Shown: positions 7,528 to 14,734 of the stretch, in pieces
Layout: the number at the start of each line of letters is the position of its first letter
How positions within the stretch are numbered: position 1 is the first letter of the stretch
Source of the DNA: Draconibacterium orientale
Lineage (GTDB): Bacteria; Bacteroidota; Bacteroidia; Bacteroidales; UBA12170
Assembly: GCA_020718315.1 (NCBI GenBank)
Contig: DYSK01000022.1
Location: 1-21,951 of the forward strand
Length of the DNA stretch: 21,951 nt
Reading direction: 5' to 3'
Position numbers and translations under genes: made by a program
The notes under the pieces: model-generated
The model's database searches: none
What the model was told of the DNA's origin: nothing
Seen by the model: only the letters and a program-made list of their open reading frames with translations

Positions 7528-8637
7528 CTAAATAAGTTTAAATACTTTCCCGGGCAAACAACGTATCAATCCTGCAAATTCCAAATTTAAAAGGATTACC
7601 GAAACTTTACTCATTGGCATTTGCGCTTTGAGGGCAATCAAATCAATGGTCGAATCTTTTTCCTGAGCAAGAATATTCATCAAAATTTCCTCTTCCGGTT
7701 TCAGCTCCACAAAAAGTTTTTTTTGTACGCTGTTCTCTTTGCCAGCAATATCCCATCCCATCAGATACTTGATATCTTCGGCCGATTCCACCAACGCGGC
7801 TCTATTGGTTCGGATCAGGAAATTCGTGCCATTTGAATAAACATCACTTGGTCGTCCGGGAACTGCAAAAACATCCCGGTTGTAGCTATTGGCAATATCG
7901 GCAGTAATCAACGAGCCTCCTTTTTTGGCCGATTCGATCACCAAAGTTGCATCTGCCAAACCGGCAATAATTCTGTTTCGTTTTGGGAAATTGGGAGCAT
8001 CCGGATTTGTTCTACTTGGAAAATCGGTGAGCAGCCCGCCTTGTCCTATCATTCGCTTTGCCAATCCTCGATTCGTAGCCGGATAAATCCGATCCAATCC
8101 ATGCGCCAAAACAGCAATCGTATTCAATCCATTGTCCAAACTCGATTTATGTGATTGTGTATCAACACCATAAGCCAGTCCGCTAACGATCAACACATTT
8201 TCGTTTTTGAAACCCGATAAAATTTGTTCGCAAATCAGCTTTCCATGTTCGCTTACTTTTCGGGTACCAACAACTGACAAAACTTTGGCCTCATTCAATT
8301 CTGCATTTCCTTTGAAATAGATCAATACAGGACTGTCGTAAACTTGTTTCAACCGCAAAGGATACTCGTTTTCGGTATAGAACAAAACCTTGATATTGTG
8401 TTTTTTGATAAACTCAAGCTCTTCTTCGGCTCGTTTAAGAACAGATTGATTTGTGATGGCGTCGGCCAATTTCGGGCCAATTCCGTCAATCTTCAAAAGA
8501 TGACTTTTCTTTTGGTGGAAAACGGCTTCAACTCCACCGCAATAAGCAATCAATTTTTTTGCATTTACATCGCCAACACCCGGAAGAAGTGTGACGCCAA
8601 CCTGATAAAGTAATTGCTCTTGCGTTTTGGTATTCAT
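7528..8637 (-). CDS. dprA: DNA-processing protein DprA (Smf)
   Basis: DprA binds incoming single-stranded DNA during transformation and loads RecA. The 369-residue protein has an N-terminal helix-hairpin-helix/SAM-like region (LLPGVGDVNAKKLI, IDGIGPKLADAI, about 17-61). The central Rossmann-like DprA domain follows: VVGTRKVSEHG, SGLAYGVD (152-159), LAHGLDRIYPATN, FPKRNRIIAGLA (217-228), GGSLITA (240-246) and PGRPSD. A C-terminal DML1-type winged helix lies at about 312-369. I chose the ATG at 8637 rather than the one at 8724, because the extra 29 residues match nothing in the family. A near -7 box (TATCTTTC, 8644-8651) also lies between the two starts. The gene stands alone and is divergent from the glycosyltransferase. 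Confidence 0.93.
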   Translation of the reverse strand: MNTKTQEQLLYQVGVTLLPGVGDVNAKKLIAYCGGVEAVFHQKKSHLLKIDGIGPKLADAITNQSVLKRAEEELEFIKKHNIKVLFYTENEYPLRLKQVYDSPVLIYFKGNAELNEAKVLSVVGTRKVSEHGKLICEQILSGFKNENVLIVSGLAYGVDTQSHKSSLDNGLNTIAVLAHGLDRIYPATNRGLAKRMIGQGGLLTDFPSRTNPDAPNFPKRNRIIAGLADATLVIESAKKGGSLITADIANSYNRDVFAVPGRPSDVYSNGTNFLIRTNRAALVESAEDIKYLMGWDIAGKENSVQKKLFVELKPEEEILMNILAQEKDSTIDLIALKAQMPMSKVSVILLNLEFAGLIRCLPGKVFKLI

Positions 8638-8732
8638 GGAAAAGAAAGATAATGTCGAAAACGAAGTTACACATTTTTGAAGTATTTCGAAATTCTTTAA
8701 GCAGATCAAAATTTCTGTTTCCAAAAAGCGCC

Positions 8733-8740
8733 TATCTTTG
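8733..8740 (+). promoter_or_regulatory. -7 box (TATCTTTG) 5 bases before the glycosyltransferase ATG
   Basis: TAnnTTTG match with its final G at 8740 and the start codon at 8746. It predicts a leaderless or nearly leaderless mRNA, as at rbfA. Confidence 0.6.
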
Positions 8741-8745
8741 TTTGG

Positions 8746-9819
8746 ATGGATAAGCGAAAACGTATTTTTATTTCTCCACTCGATTGGGGTTTAGGGCATG
8801 CTAGCCGTTTGATTCCGGTGATTGCTTTAGCAAAACAACAAGGCGAGGTTTTCTTGGGTGTTGATGAGCGTACAGCAGCCTACTACAAAGAGTTTTTTCC
8901 TGATATAATTCAGATTCCGCTGAAAGGATATCGCATTCGATATGCCGAAAAGAATTTTTACACTCAACTTGTGATGCAAATTCCACGAATAAAACTGGCC
9001 ATCTTCCGCGAACACTTTCATCTGAAACGAATTGTGAATGCGTATTCAATTGATGTAGTTATTTCTGATAGTCGCTTTGGTTTACACAACAAAAAAACAC
9101 GCAATTACATCATTAGTCACCAATTAAATATTTTGTACCCAAAAAAAATTCGGGTTTTGGGGAAATTACTTTCTTTAGTCAATCGTTTTTTAATAAATCA
9201 ATTCACAGCTTGTTTGATCCCCGACACCTACAATCACCTTTTTGCTGGCCAGTTAAGCATAAATCCCGGCATTCGGAATCAACATTTTATTGGATTATTA
9301 AGCAGATTCAGCCTGCTAAACAAACGCCCATTATCCCTTCAAAAATTTCAATTTGTGTTTGTGCTTTCAGGGCCGGAGCCCCAACGAAGCATATTGGAAA
9401 ATATTTTCGCCGAGCAGCTCCTAAATACACAATATACTGCCTTAATCATTTCGGGACAACCCGAAAAATTCAATTCCGAGCAGCTTTCGCCGAATATTCT
9501 GAAAGTTCCACATCTTGAACCCGAAGAATTTGCGGAAGCTCTTCTTAACGCAGATATTGTCTTTTCGCGTTCTGGCTATTCTAGTGTGATGGATTATGCT
9601 TTTCTAGGGCTCAAAAAAGTAGTGCTTATTCCAACCCCTATGCAAACTGAACAAGAATATTTAGCACGTAAATATTTGGAAGAAAGAATTTGTTATTCGT
9701 GCCAGCAAAAAAATTTCTCATTAGTCCAATCTATAGAGAAGACAAATGATTTTTATGGGTTTGAGCATCATAAACGCAATGCTATGGAATCAATCTCAAC
9801 ACTTTTTATCGATTTTTAA
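8746..9819 (+). CDS. MurG-like (GT28-type) glycosyltransferase family protein
   Basis: Protein of 357 residues with a GT-B layout. The N-terminal half opens with IFISPLDWGLGHASR (7-21), in which GLGHASR is the glycine-rich acceptor-side loop seen in MurG-type enzymes. The C-terminal half has FVFVLSGPEPQR (203-214), the second nucleotide-domain strand ALIISGQ, and the donor-binding block FSRSGYSSVMDYAFLGLKKVVLIPTPMQTEQEYLA (273-307). A UDP-activated sugar donor is expected for the family. Acceptor and product are unknown. It is probably peripheral on the cytoplasmic membrane, with no clear transmembrane span. It is monocistronic, divergent from dprA, with a promoter box directly in front of the ATG. 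It is not murG itself, because the sequence is too divergent and the division cluster is absent. Confidence 0.85.
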   Translation: MDKRKRIFISPLDWGLGHASRLIPVIALAKQQGEVFLGVDERTAAYYKEFFPDIIQIPLKGYRIRYAEKNFYTQLVMQIPRIKLAIFREHFHLKRIVNAYSIDVVISDSRFGLHNKKTRNYIISHQLNILYPKKIRVLGKLLSLVNRFLINQFTACLIPDTYNHLFAGQLSINPGIRNQHFIGLLSRFSLLNKRPLSLQKFQFVFVLSGPEPQRSILENIFAEQLLNTQYTALIISGQPEKFNSEQLSPNILKVPHLEPEEFAEALLNADIVFSRSGYSSVMDYAFLGLKKVVLIPTPMQTEQEYLARKYLEERICYSCQQKNFSLVQSIEKTNDFYGFEHHKRNAMESISTLFIDF

Positions 9820-9986
9820 ATCCTCTCCAACACTTTTCACTCACAATAAATGGTTATTTTTTCATATAAAATATTTACTATTTAGATTGTTTTTAAACTG
9901 TTATCCACTGATTTGTTGTTTGTTGTATGCATTTTTTGTTTGTCTTTCTAAATAAGCCCTTACATGATTAAGCCAAAAAATAATTG

Positions 9987-9994
9987 TATCTTTG
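9987..9994 (+). promoter_or_regulatory. -7 box (TATCTTTG) of the mrp-nfu operon
   Basis: TAnnTTTG match 18 bases before the mrp ATG, at the end of the 193-base gap after the glycosyltransferase gene. The rest of that gap is AT-rich and shows nothing I can support. Confidence 0.65.
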
Positions 9995-10012
9995 CAGCCT
10001 TAAAAAACATTC

Positions 10013-11122
10013 ATGAGCATTACAAAAGAACAAATTACAGAATCGTTAAAAAAGGTTCTTTATTTCCCAAAAGGGTCGAACGTAGTTGATTTAAATATGG
10101 TTGACCGCTTGAGTATAGAAGGAAATAAAATCAGCCTCGCATTGGTCTATCCACATGCGAACGACAAAAACGCACACATCGTAAAAGATGCTGCACTACG
10201 AACTTTAAAAGCAGATTTTGGCGCAGAAACAGAATTTATCATCGATACTCTGAGTGAGCAAGAAGCTGGTCGCGGATCTTTGGGAAAAGTAAAAAATATC
10301 ATCGCTGTTGCTTCCGGAAAAGGAGGCGTAGGAAAATCAACTGTGGCCTCAAACCTGGCAATCGCATTAGCAAAGACAGGTGCAAAAGTTGGGTTGCTGG
10401 ATGCGGATATCTATGGTCCCTCAATGCCAATCATGTTTGGTTTGAATGGAGAACGGCCGGGGGCCAAAGATGTAGACGGAAAAACTAAAATCATTCCAAT
10501 CGAAAAATACGGTTTAAAATTGTTGTCGATTGGATTTTTCATTGAAGAAAACAAAGCCCTCATGTGGCGTGGATCGATGGCTTCAAATGCGTTAGGCCAG
10601 TTGTTTAACGATGCTATTTGGGGAGAATTGGATTTTATGGTACTCGATCTTCCTCCGGGTACAGGCGATATCCATCTAACTTTGGTTCAAAGTGTACCGG
10701 TAACAGGAGCAATCATTGTAACTACACCTCAGAATGTGGCCTTGGCCGACGTACGGAAAGCGGCAGATATGTTTAAGAACGAATCGATAAAAGTCCCTTT
10801 GTTGGGAGTAATCGAAAACATGTCGTTTTTCACACCCGAGGATTGTCCTGATAAAAAATACCGCATTTTTGGCAAAGGTGGCGGACAACTAGTTGCCTCC
10901 GAATTAGGAGCTGAATTACTAGGAAGCATTCCAATAATCGAAGCCATTGCAAAAACAGGCGATAGCGGGATTCCGATTGCGCTCGACGATTCCACTCCTT
11001 CTGCAAAAATATTTAACGAAATAGCCCAAAAAGTGATTCGGAATATAAACAAACGCAACGAAGAACTGAAACCAACGCGCATAGTTCAGATTGACCCAAA
11101 TGCAAGTTGTGCCACTGATTAG
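10013..11122 (+). CDS. Mrp/ApbC/NBP35-family Fe-S carrier P-loop ATPase
   Basis: Protein of 369 residues that carries or inserts iron-sulfur clusters into target proteins in the cytoplasm. An N-terminal MIP18/DUF59 domain (about 5-80) is followed by the ParA/MinD-like ATPase: deviant Walker A SGKGGVGKST (101-110), LLDADIYGPSMPIMFG (127-142) and DLPPGTGDIHLTL (211-223). The motif ENMSFFTPEDCP (267-278) is where many Mrp/ApbC proteins carry a CPxC cluster-binding pair. Here only C277 is present, plus C366 near the C-terminus, so a local CxxC is missing. The start ATG is the first after the -7 box. An Nfu domain gene follows after 19 bases. Family assignment is firm. Confidence 0.92.
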   Translation: MSITKEQITESLKKVLYFPKGSNVVDLNMVDRLSIEGNKISLALVYPHANDKNAHIVKDAALRTLKADFGAETEFIIDTLSEQEAGRGSLGKVKNIIAVASGKGGVGKSTVASNLAIALAKTGAKVGLLDADIYGPSMPIMFGLNGERPGAKDVDGKTKIIPIEKYGLKLLSIGFFIEENKALMWRGSMASNALGQLFNDAIWGELDFMVLDLPPGTGDIHLTLVQSVPVTGAIIVTTPQNVALADVRKAADMFKNESIKVPLLGVIENMSFFTPEDCPDKKYRIFGKGGGQLVASELGAELLGSIPIIEAIAKTGDSGIPIALDDSTPSAKIFNEIAQKVIRNINKRNEELKPTRIVQIDPNASCATD

Positions 11123-11141
11123 AAAAAACAAATCCAAGAAA

Positions 11142-11396
11142 ATGGAAGAAAATACAGAATTGCAAAGGAAAGTGGAAGGGATTATTGAACAAATACGTCC
11201 TTATCTACAAAACGATGGAGGCGATATCCGGTTTGTGAACATTACAGAAGACAATATTGTAAACGTAGAACTATTAGGCGCTTGCGGAGCTTGTCCTTAC
11301 AGCACTATGACGTTAAAAAACGGAGTAGAAGAAGCTGTTCGCAAAGCTTTGCCGGAAATCAAATCGGTAGAAGCCATAAACCTAAATCGCGACTAA
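11142..11396 (+). CDS. NifU C-terminal domain (Nfu-type) Fe-S scaffold protein
   Basis: An 84-residue protein made only of the NifU C-terminal domain. It shows IRPYLQNDGGDIRFVNI, the CxxC pair C48/C51 in LLGACGACPYSTMTLKNGVE, and a C-terminal helix. The domain binds a [4Fe-4S] cluster at a dimer interface and hands it on. I chose the ATG at 11142. A longer frame from 11091 would overlap the 3' end of mrp and adds residues not found in the family. Being 19 bases behind mrp, it is almost surely in the same operon. The pairing of an Mrp lacking CxxC with an Nfu that has it suggests cooperation. Confidence 0.93.
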   Translation: MEENTELQRKVEGIIEQIRPYLQNDGGDIRFVNITEDNIVNVELLGACGACPYSTMTLKNGVEEAVRKALPEIKSVEAINLNRD

Positions 11397-11415
11397 AAAC
11401 CAAAACGAATCTTTT

Positions 11416-11457
11416 AAACCGATGCGAATATATTTATTCCATCGGTTTTCTTATTTT
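11416..11457 (+). terminator. Terminator after the mrp-nfu operon
   Basis: Stem AAACCGATG (11416-11424) / CATCGGTTT (11440-11448), perfect 9 bp with a 15-nt loop, followed by TCTTATTTT. The T-run overlaps the stop codon of the convergent lipoprotein gene. The minus-strand side lacks a good T-run, so it works mainly for the plus strand. Confidence 0.75.
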
Positions 11458-12281
11458 GGCAAGTTTAACTCCACGAAACGATCTTGATAAGGACTCAGCA
11501 ATTTGAGTTCGCTATCGAAATGAAAATAAATTTTTGGCGGACTATAGGAAGGAAATTTCTGTTTAATAAAGACATTCATCAAATAATCGTTCAGAAATTC
11601 AGCATATTTCACACCAAGGACTTGCGCCATTTGATTCACATTTTGGATAGATAAAGAATCCATTTGGTAAACAAAAACGGGATTGGCTAGGGATTGATCC
11701 AGAGCAAGCTCTCCGCTAAACCGATCCTCGATGGCATCTTCAGCGTAAAATATTTTCTTCCAAAGTGAGTCTCTCGATTCAAATTCGAACCAATTGCTAA
11801 ACCGAACCAGATTCAAATCTATTTTTTTATAGATTGCTTGGTCAAGAATTTTCTCATCAATGATGAACGGACTGGATTCTTCGGTAAGTTCGGTTTGGGC
11901 AAATCTAAAAATATATGCAGGTTTGCTGGCCGCTTGGAAATCGTACAACTCGTCCGGTAATAAAACTTTGTACCCAAAACCTTGCAACTTGGCGATAAAG
12001 CTATTCAAATACATTTCCAAAAAAACCGAGTCGGAAAATTTTTCCAATATCAATTTCGAATAAAAAGCGCCAGAATCCTGATTTTCGAGCTGATTGAACC
12101 CCGCAGTATCGAATAAAACGGGTTTCTTGTTTATCAAATCGAGTGCATAGGGCGGCACCAACAAAATACTTCCCCTCTCTTTTCCTTTTTTCATGTATTC
12201 CATGGCAGCCAATCTTTCGTACGAACAGGCAGAAAAAAGAATGGCAGAAACCAAAACAAGAAACACAAAACGTATTTTCAT
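11451..12281 (-). CDS. Lipoprotein of unknown function
   Basis: I do not recognise the family. The 276-residue product begins with a signal peptide and lipobox (MKIRFVFLVLVSAILFSAC, lipidated C19), so it is an envelope lipoprotein. No D/E/N cluster typical of surface-exported Bacteroidota lipoproteins directly follows the cysteine (S-Y-E-R), so a periplasmic-facing location is more likely; this is inference. The mature part is mixed alpha/beta with an early segment GSILLVPPYALDLINKKPVLFD, many aromatic and acidic residues, no repeats and no enzyme motif I can name. It has its own promoter (-33 TTTG and -7 TACTTTTG), is divergent from the EamA transporter, and converges on mrp-nfu. Confidence 0.85.
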   Translation of the reverse strand: MKIRFVFLVLVSAILFSACSYERLAAMEYMKKGKERGSILLVPPYALDLINKKPVLFDTAGFNQLENQDSGAFYSKLILEKFSDSVFLEMYLNSFIAKLQGFGYKVLLPDELYDFQAASKPAYIFRFAQTELTEESSPFIIDEKILDQAIYKKIDLNLVRFSNWFEFESRDSLWKKIFYAEDAIEDRFSGELALDQSLANPVFVYQMDSLSIQNVNQMAQVLGVKYAEFLNDYLMNVFIKQKFPSYSPPKIYFHFDSELKLLSPYQDRFVELNLPK

Positions 12282-12304
12282 CTAAAAAAAGAATGGATTT
12301 TAGA

Positions 12305-12336
12305 CAAAAGTACTAGAAGTTCGCCAACATGCCAAA
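12305..12336 (-). promoter_or_regulatory. Promoter of the lipoprotein gene: -33 TTTG and -7 TACTTTTG
   Basis: On the minus strand, TTTG (12333-12336) is separated by 20 bases from TACTTTTG (12305-12312). This fits both parts of the Bacteroidota housekeeping promoter. The ATG lies 23 bases downstream. It is the best promoter in the window. Confidence 0.75.
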
Positions 12337-12376
12337 ATTACATTCAGCTTCTTTTAACGAGCAAGGCGAAAAGAAC

Positions 12377-12384
12377 TACTTTTG
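12377..12384 (+). promoter_or_regulatory. -7 box (TACTTTTG) of the EamA gene, which decides its start
   Basis: TAnnTTTG match 18 bases before the ATG at 12403. A possible TTG start at 12382 lies within the box itself, so the ATG is preferred. It is back to back with the lipoprotein promoter. Confidence 0.65.
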
Positions 12385-12402
12385 TGCCTTAAAATTTTTA
12401 AA

Positions 12403-13275
12403 ATGCAAACCAAAAAACTAACCTGGATACTCTATATTGCGCTTATCTTCATTTGGGGAACCTCCTTTATCCTAATCAAAAAAAGCCTCGAAGTCTTTAC
12501 GCCTATTCAAGTGGGCTCCCTTCGGATAATCATTACGTTCCTGGCATTGATGCCTTTCGCCTACCAAAGATTTAAAACATTAAAACCCAAAGACTGGCTC
12601 ATTTTAGGTATTAGCGGAACATTGGGCAGTTTTTTTCCGGCTTTCTTGTTTGCCATGGCTCAAACAGGTTTAAACAGCGGCACTGCCGGAATACTCAATT
12701 CACTGACGCCTCTTTTTACACTCACTGTTGGAGTGAGTTTTTTCCATTTGAAAGCAAAATGGTGGAGTTATGTTGGAGTACTTATTTCTATGATAGGCAC
12801 CTACGGATTGTTAACCGTTAGTGGCGGACATGCCTTTTCATTCAATATCAAATATGGAATACTGATTATCATTTCAACATTCTTTTATGGAACACAAATC
12901 AATATTTTAAAAAAATACTTGGGACATATTCATCCCGTTACGATCACAACATTTCAGTTTTTTATCATTGGCTGGCCATCATTGCTAATTCTTTTCGGAT
13001 TCACCGATATTGTAAGTGTAATCCAAACAAACGCTCGCTTGTTCGAAGGATTGTTCTATGTAGGCACTTTGTCGTTGGTGGGAACTGCCTTTGCTTTGAT
13101 GCTTTTCAATAAGCTCATTCAGATTGCCAATCCGGTCTTTTCGGCCAGCTTAACCTATTTCATTCCTCTGGTAGCATTACTTTGGGGGCTTTTCGATAAC
13201 GAAAACATCAACTTGCTCTTCTTCCTATGGATTAGCTTGATATTGAGCGGCGTATATCTGGTAAACAGAAAATAA
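12403..13275 (+). CDS. EamA/DMT-superfamily transporter (RhaT/YdcZ-like permease)
   Basis: A 290-residue polytopic inner membrane protein with the drug/metabolite transporter layout: ten predicted hydrophobic spans in two EamA halves (about 8-140 and 150-290). Helix 1 carries IFIWGTSFILIKKSLE, the family signature near the first span. The first half ends in the GTAGILNSLTPLFT and SMIGTYGLLTVSGG region. The second half has FYVGTLSLVGTAFALMLFNKLI and NPVFSASLTYFIPLVALLWG. The substrate cannot be predicted; members export amino acids, sugars or drugs. The start at 12403 is set by the promoter box. It is single-gene, divergent from the lipoprotein, with no clear GC-rich terminator behind it. Confidence 0.9.
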   Translation: MQTKKLTWILYIALIFIWGTSFILIKKSLEVFTPIQVGSLRIIITFLALMPFAYQRFKTLKPKDWLILGISGTLGSFFPAFLFAMAQTGLNSGTAGILNSLTPLFTLTVGVSFFHLKAKWWSYVGVLISMIGTYGLLTVSGGHAFSFNIKYGILIIISTFFYGTQINILKKYLGHIHPVTITTFQFFIIGWPSLLILFGFTDIVSVIQTNARLFEGLFYVGTLSLVGTAFALMLFNKLIQIANPVFSASLTYFIPLVALLWGLFDNENINLLFFLWISLILSGVYLVNRK

Positions 13276-13368
13276 TCTCACCAATTTACAAAACTCTTTT
13301 GAACGTTTTGTAAGAATATTCTCTTGCGAATGGTCAACTATTTTCAAGACAACCGCAGAATAAATTTC

Positions 13369-13398
13369 AAAATATTGTATGCATGCATACAATATTTT
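13369..13398. promoter_or_regulatory. Perfect 30-bp palindrome, probable operator of the acyl-CoA dehydrogenase/ETF operon
   Basis: Each arm reads AAAATATTGTATGCA and the other half is its exact reverse complement, with no spacer. A one-mismatch -7 box (TAGCTTCG, 13407-13414) starts 8 bases later. The palindrome therefore covers the place of the -33 element. This is the usual geometry of a repressor site. It is alternatively an AT-rich hairpin with a T6 end terminating the EamA transcript. Confidence 0.6.
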
Positions 13399-13406
13399 TT
13401 GTACAT

Positions 13407-13414
13407 TAGCTTCG
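13407..13414 (+). promoter_or_regulatory. Possible -7 box (TAGCTTCG) of the acyl-CoA dehydrogenase operon
   Basis: It matches TAnnTTTG except for C in place of the second T of TTTG. It lies 92 bases before the ATG, just after the palindrome. A weak promoter under repression would fit. Confidence 0.35.
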
Positions 13415-13506
13415 TAAAAAACATAGATTTTTTTCTAGAAGCGAGAATCATCCGACAAATTGATTTTCAGCGGATAAAAGAATTATGAAACCTAAAATTT
13501 TAGACA

Positions 13507-14646
13507 ATGAATTTTCAATTTACTGAAGAACAACTTATGATTCAGCAGGCGGCGAGAGATTATGCACAACGCGAACTGATTAAAGACGTTTTAGAACGAG
13601 ATGAAAAAGCCCTCTATCCAACTGAACATGTAAAGAATCTGGCCGAGCTGGGTTTTTTGGGAATGTTGGTCAGTGAGAAATGGGACGGAGGTGGAATGGA
13701 TACCGTATCCTATGTTCTGGCAATGGAAGAAATTTCAAAAGTAGATGCATCCGCTTCTGTAATTATGTCGGTAAACAATTCTTTGGTTTGTTATGGACTG
13801 GAGAAATTTGGCAACGATGCGCAGCGCGAAAAATATTTACGCCCTTTGGCTCGTGGCAAAAAAATTGGCGCTTTTCTTTTATCGGAACCGGAAGCGGGAT
13901 CCGATGCAACCAAACAAAGAACGACTGCTGTTGATATGGGCGATTACTACCTGCTCAACGGAACAAAAAACTGGATTACCAATGGCAATACAGCCTCTAC
14001 TTATTTGGTAATTGCACATACTCATCCGGAAAAAGGACATCGTGGAATCAATGTTTTCATTGTTGAACGACATTCCGAAGGCATTACCGTTGGCCCCCAC
14101 GAGAACAAAATGGGAATGCGTTCTTCCGATACACATTCGGTGATGTTCAACGACGTGAAAGTACCGAAAGAAAACCGCATTGGAGAAGATGGTTTTGGTT
14201 TCAAATTTGCCATGAAAACACTCGAAGGCGGACGAATAGGAATTGCTTCTCAAGCTTTGGGAATTGCTTCGGGCGCTTTAGAATTGGCAACAAAATACGC
14301 CAAAGAGCGTAAAGCATTCGGAACAGAAATCATCAACCATCAAGCCATTGCTTTCAAATTGGCCGACATGGCTGTAAAGGTAGAAAATGCACGCAATCTT
14401 TGTTTGAAAGCCGCTTGGCTAAAAGACCAAGGACAAGCCTACGGAACTGCAAGTGCCATGGCCAAAATGTATGCAGCGGATATTGCAATGGAAGTGACTA
14501 CAGAAGCCGTTCAAATTCATGGCGGTTATGGCTATGTGAAAGAATACCATGTAGAACGATTGATGCGCGAAGCCAAACTAACTCAGATTTACGAAGGCAC
14601 TTCCGAAGTGCAGAAAATAATTATATCGCGGAGCTTAATGGAATAA
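13507..14646 (+). CDS. Short-chain acyl-CoA (butyryl-CoA type) dehydrogenase
   Basis: A 379-residue FAD enzyme that oxidises short-chain acyl-CoA to 2-enoyl-CoA, or runs in reverse (crotonyl-CoA to butyryl-CoA), with ETF as partner. The three-domain family layout is complete. The N-terminal helical domain begins at FTEEQLMIQQAARDYAQ. The middle beta domain has FLLSEPEAGSD and NGTKNWITNG. The C-terminal helical domain has GGRIGIASQALGIASGALE, FKLADMAVKVENARNL and IHGGYGYVKEY. The catalytic base is E363 in QIYEGTSEVQ, the position used by short- and medium-chain enzymes. Length is typical. EtfB and EtfA follow (88 bases, then 17), the order found in butyrate or beta-oxidation loci of Bacteroidota. 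Chain-length preference is inferred. Confidence 0.93.
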   Translation: MNFQFTEEQLMIQQAARDYAQRELIKDVLERDEKALYPTEHVKNLAELGFLGMLVSEKWDGGGMDTVSYVLAMEEISKVDASASVIMSVNNSLVCYGLEKFGNDAQREKYLRPLARGKKIGAFLLSEPEAGSDATKQRTTAVDMGDYYLLNGTKNWITNGNTASTYLVIAHTHPEKGHRGINVFIVERHSEGITVGPHENKMGMRSSDTHSVMFNDVKVPKENRIGEDGFGFKFAMKTLEGGRIGIASQALGIASGALELATKYAKERKAFGTEIINHQAIAFKLADMAVKVENARNLCLKAAWLKDQGQAYGTASAMAKMYAADIAMEVTTEAVQIHGGYGYVKEYHVERLMREAKLTQIYEGTSEVQKIIISRSLME

Positions 14647-14676
14647 CAAATCCTTCGCAAATCATTTGTTTTTTTT
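14645..14676 (+). terminator. Weak hairpin with T-run between acyl-CoA dehydrogenase and etfB
   Basis: AACAAAT (14645-14651) pairs with ATTTGTT (14664-14670) across a 12-nt loop and runs into eight T. The stem is AT-rich, so it would be a leaky terminator or attenuator at most. No -7 box is seen between it and etfB. Confidence 0.3.
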
Positions 14677-14734
14677 GATAATACAAAGTAAAGACAAAGA
14701 TAAATAGCATAGAAATCTATTAAAATATCATAAC

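Noticed and set aside
9901..9909. DnaA-box-like TTATCCACT in an AT-rich gap
   Set aside because: It is a single 8-of-9 match without further boxes or dnaA/dnaN neighbours, so it is not an origin.
13492..13503. 12-bp palindrome CTAAAATTTTAG just before the dehydrogenase ATG
   Set aside because: It is short and made almost only of A and T, likely by chance in this composition; the 30-bp palindrome upstream is far stronger.
13485..13526. Short upstream frame (13 codons plus stop) overlapping the acyl-CoA dehydrogenase start
   Set aside because: It has no distinctive start signal and no leader-peptide features such as codon runs; it is probably chance.
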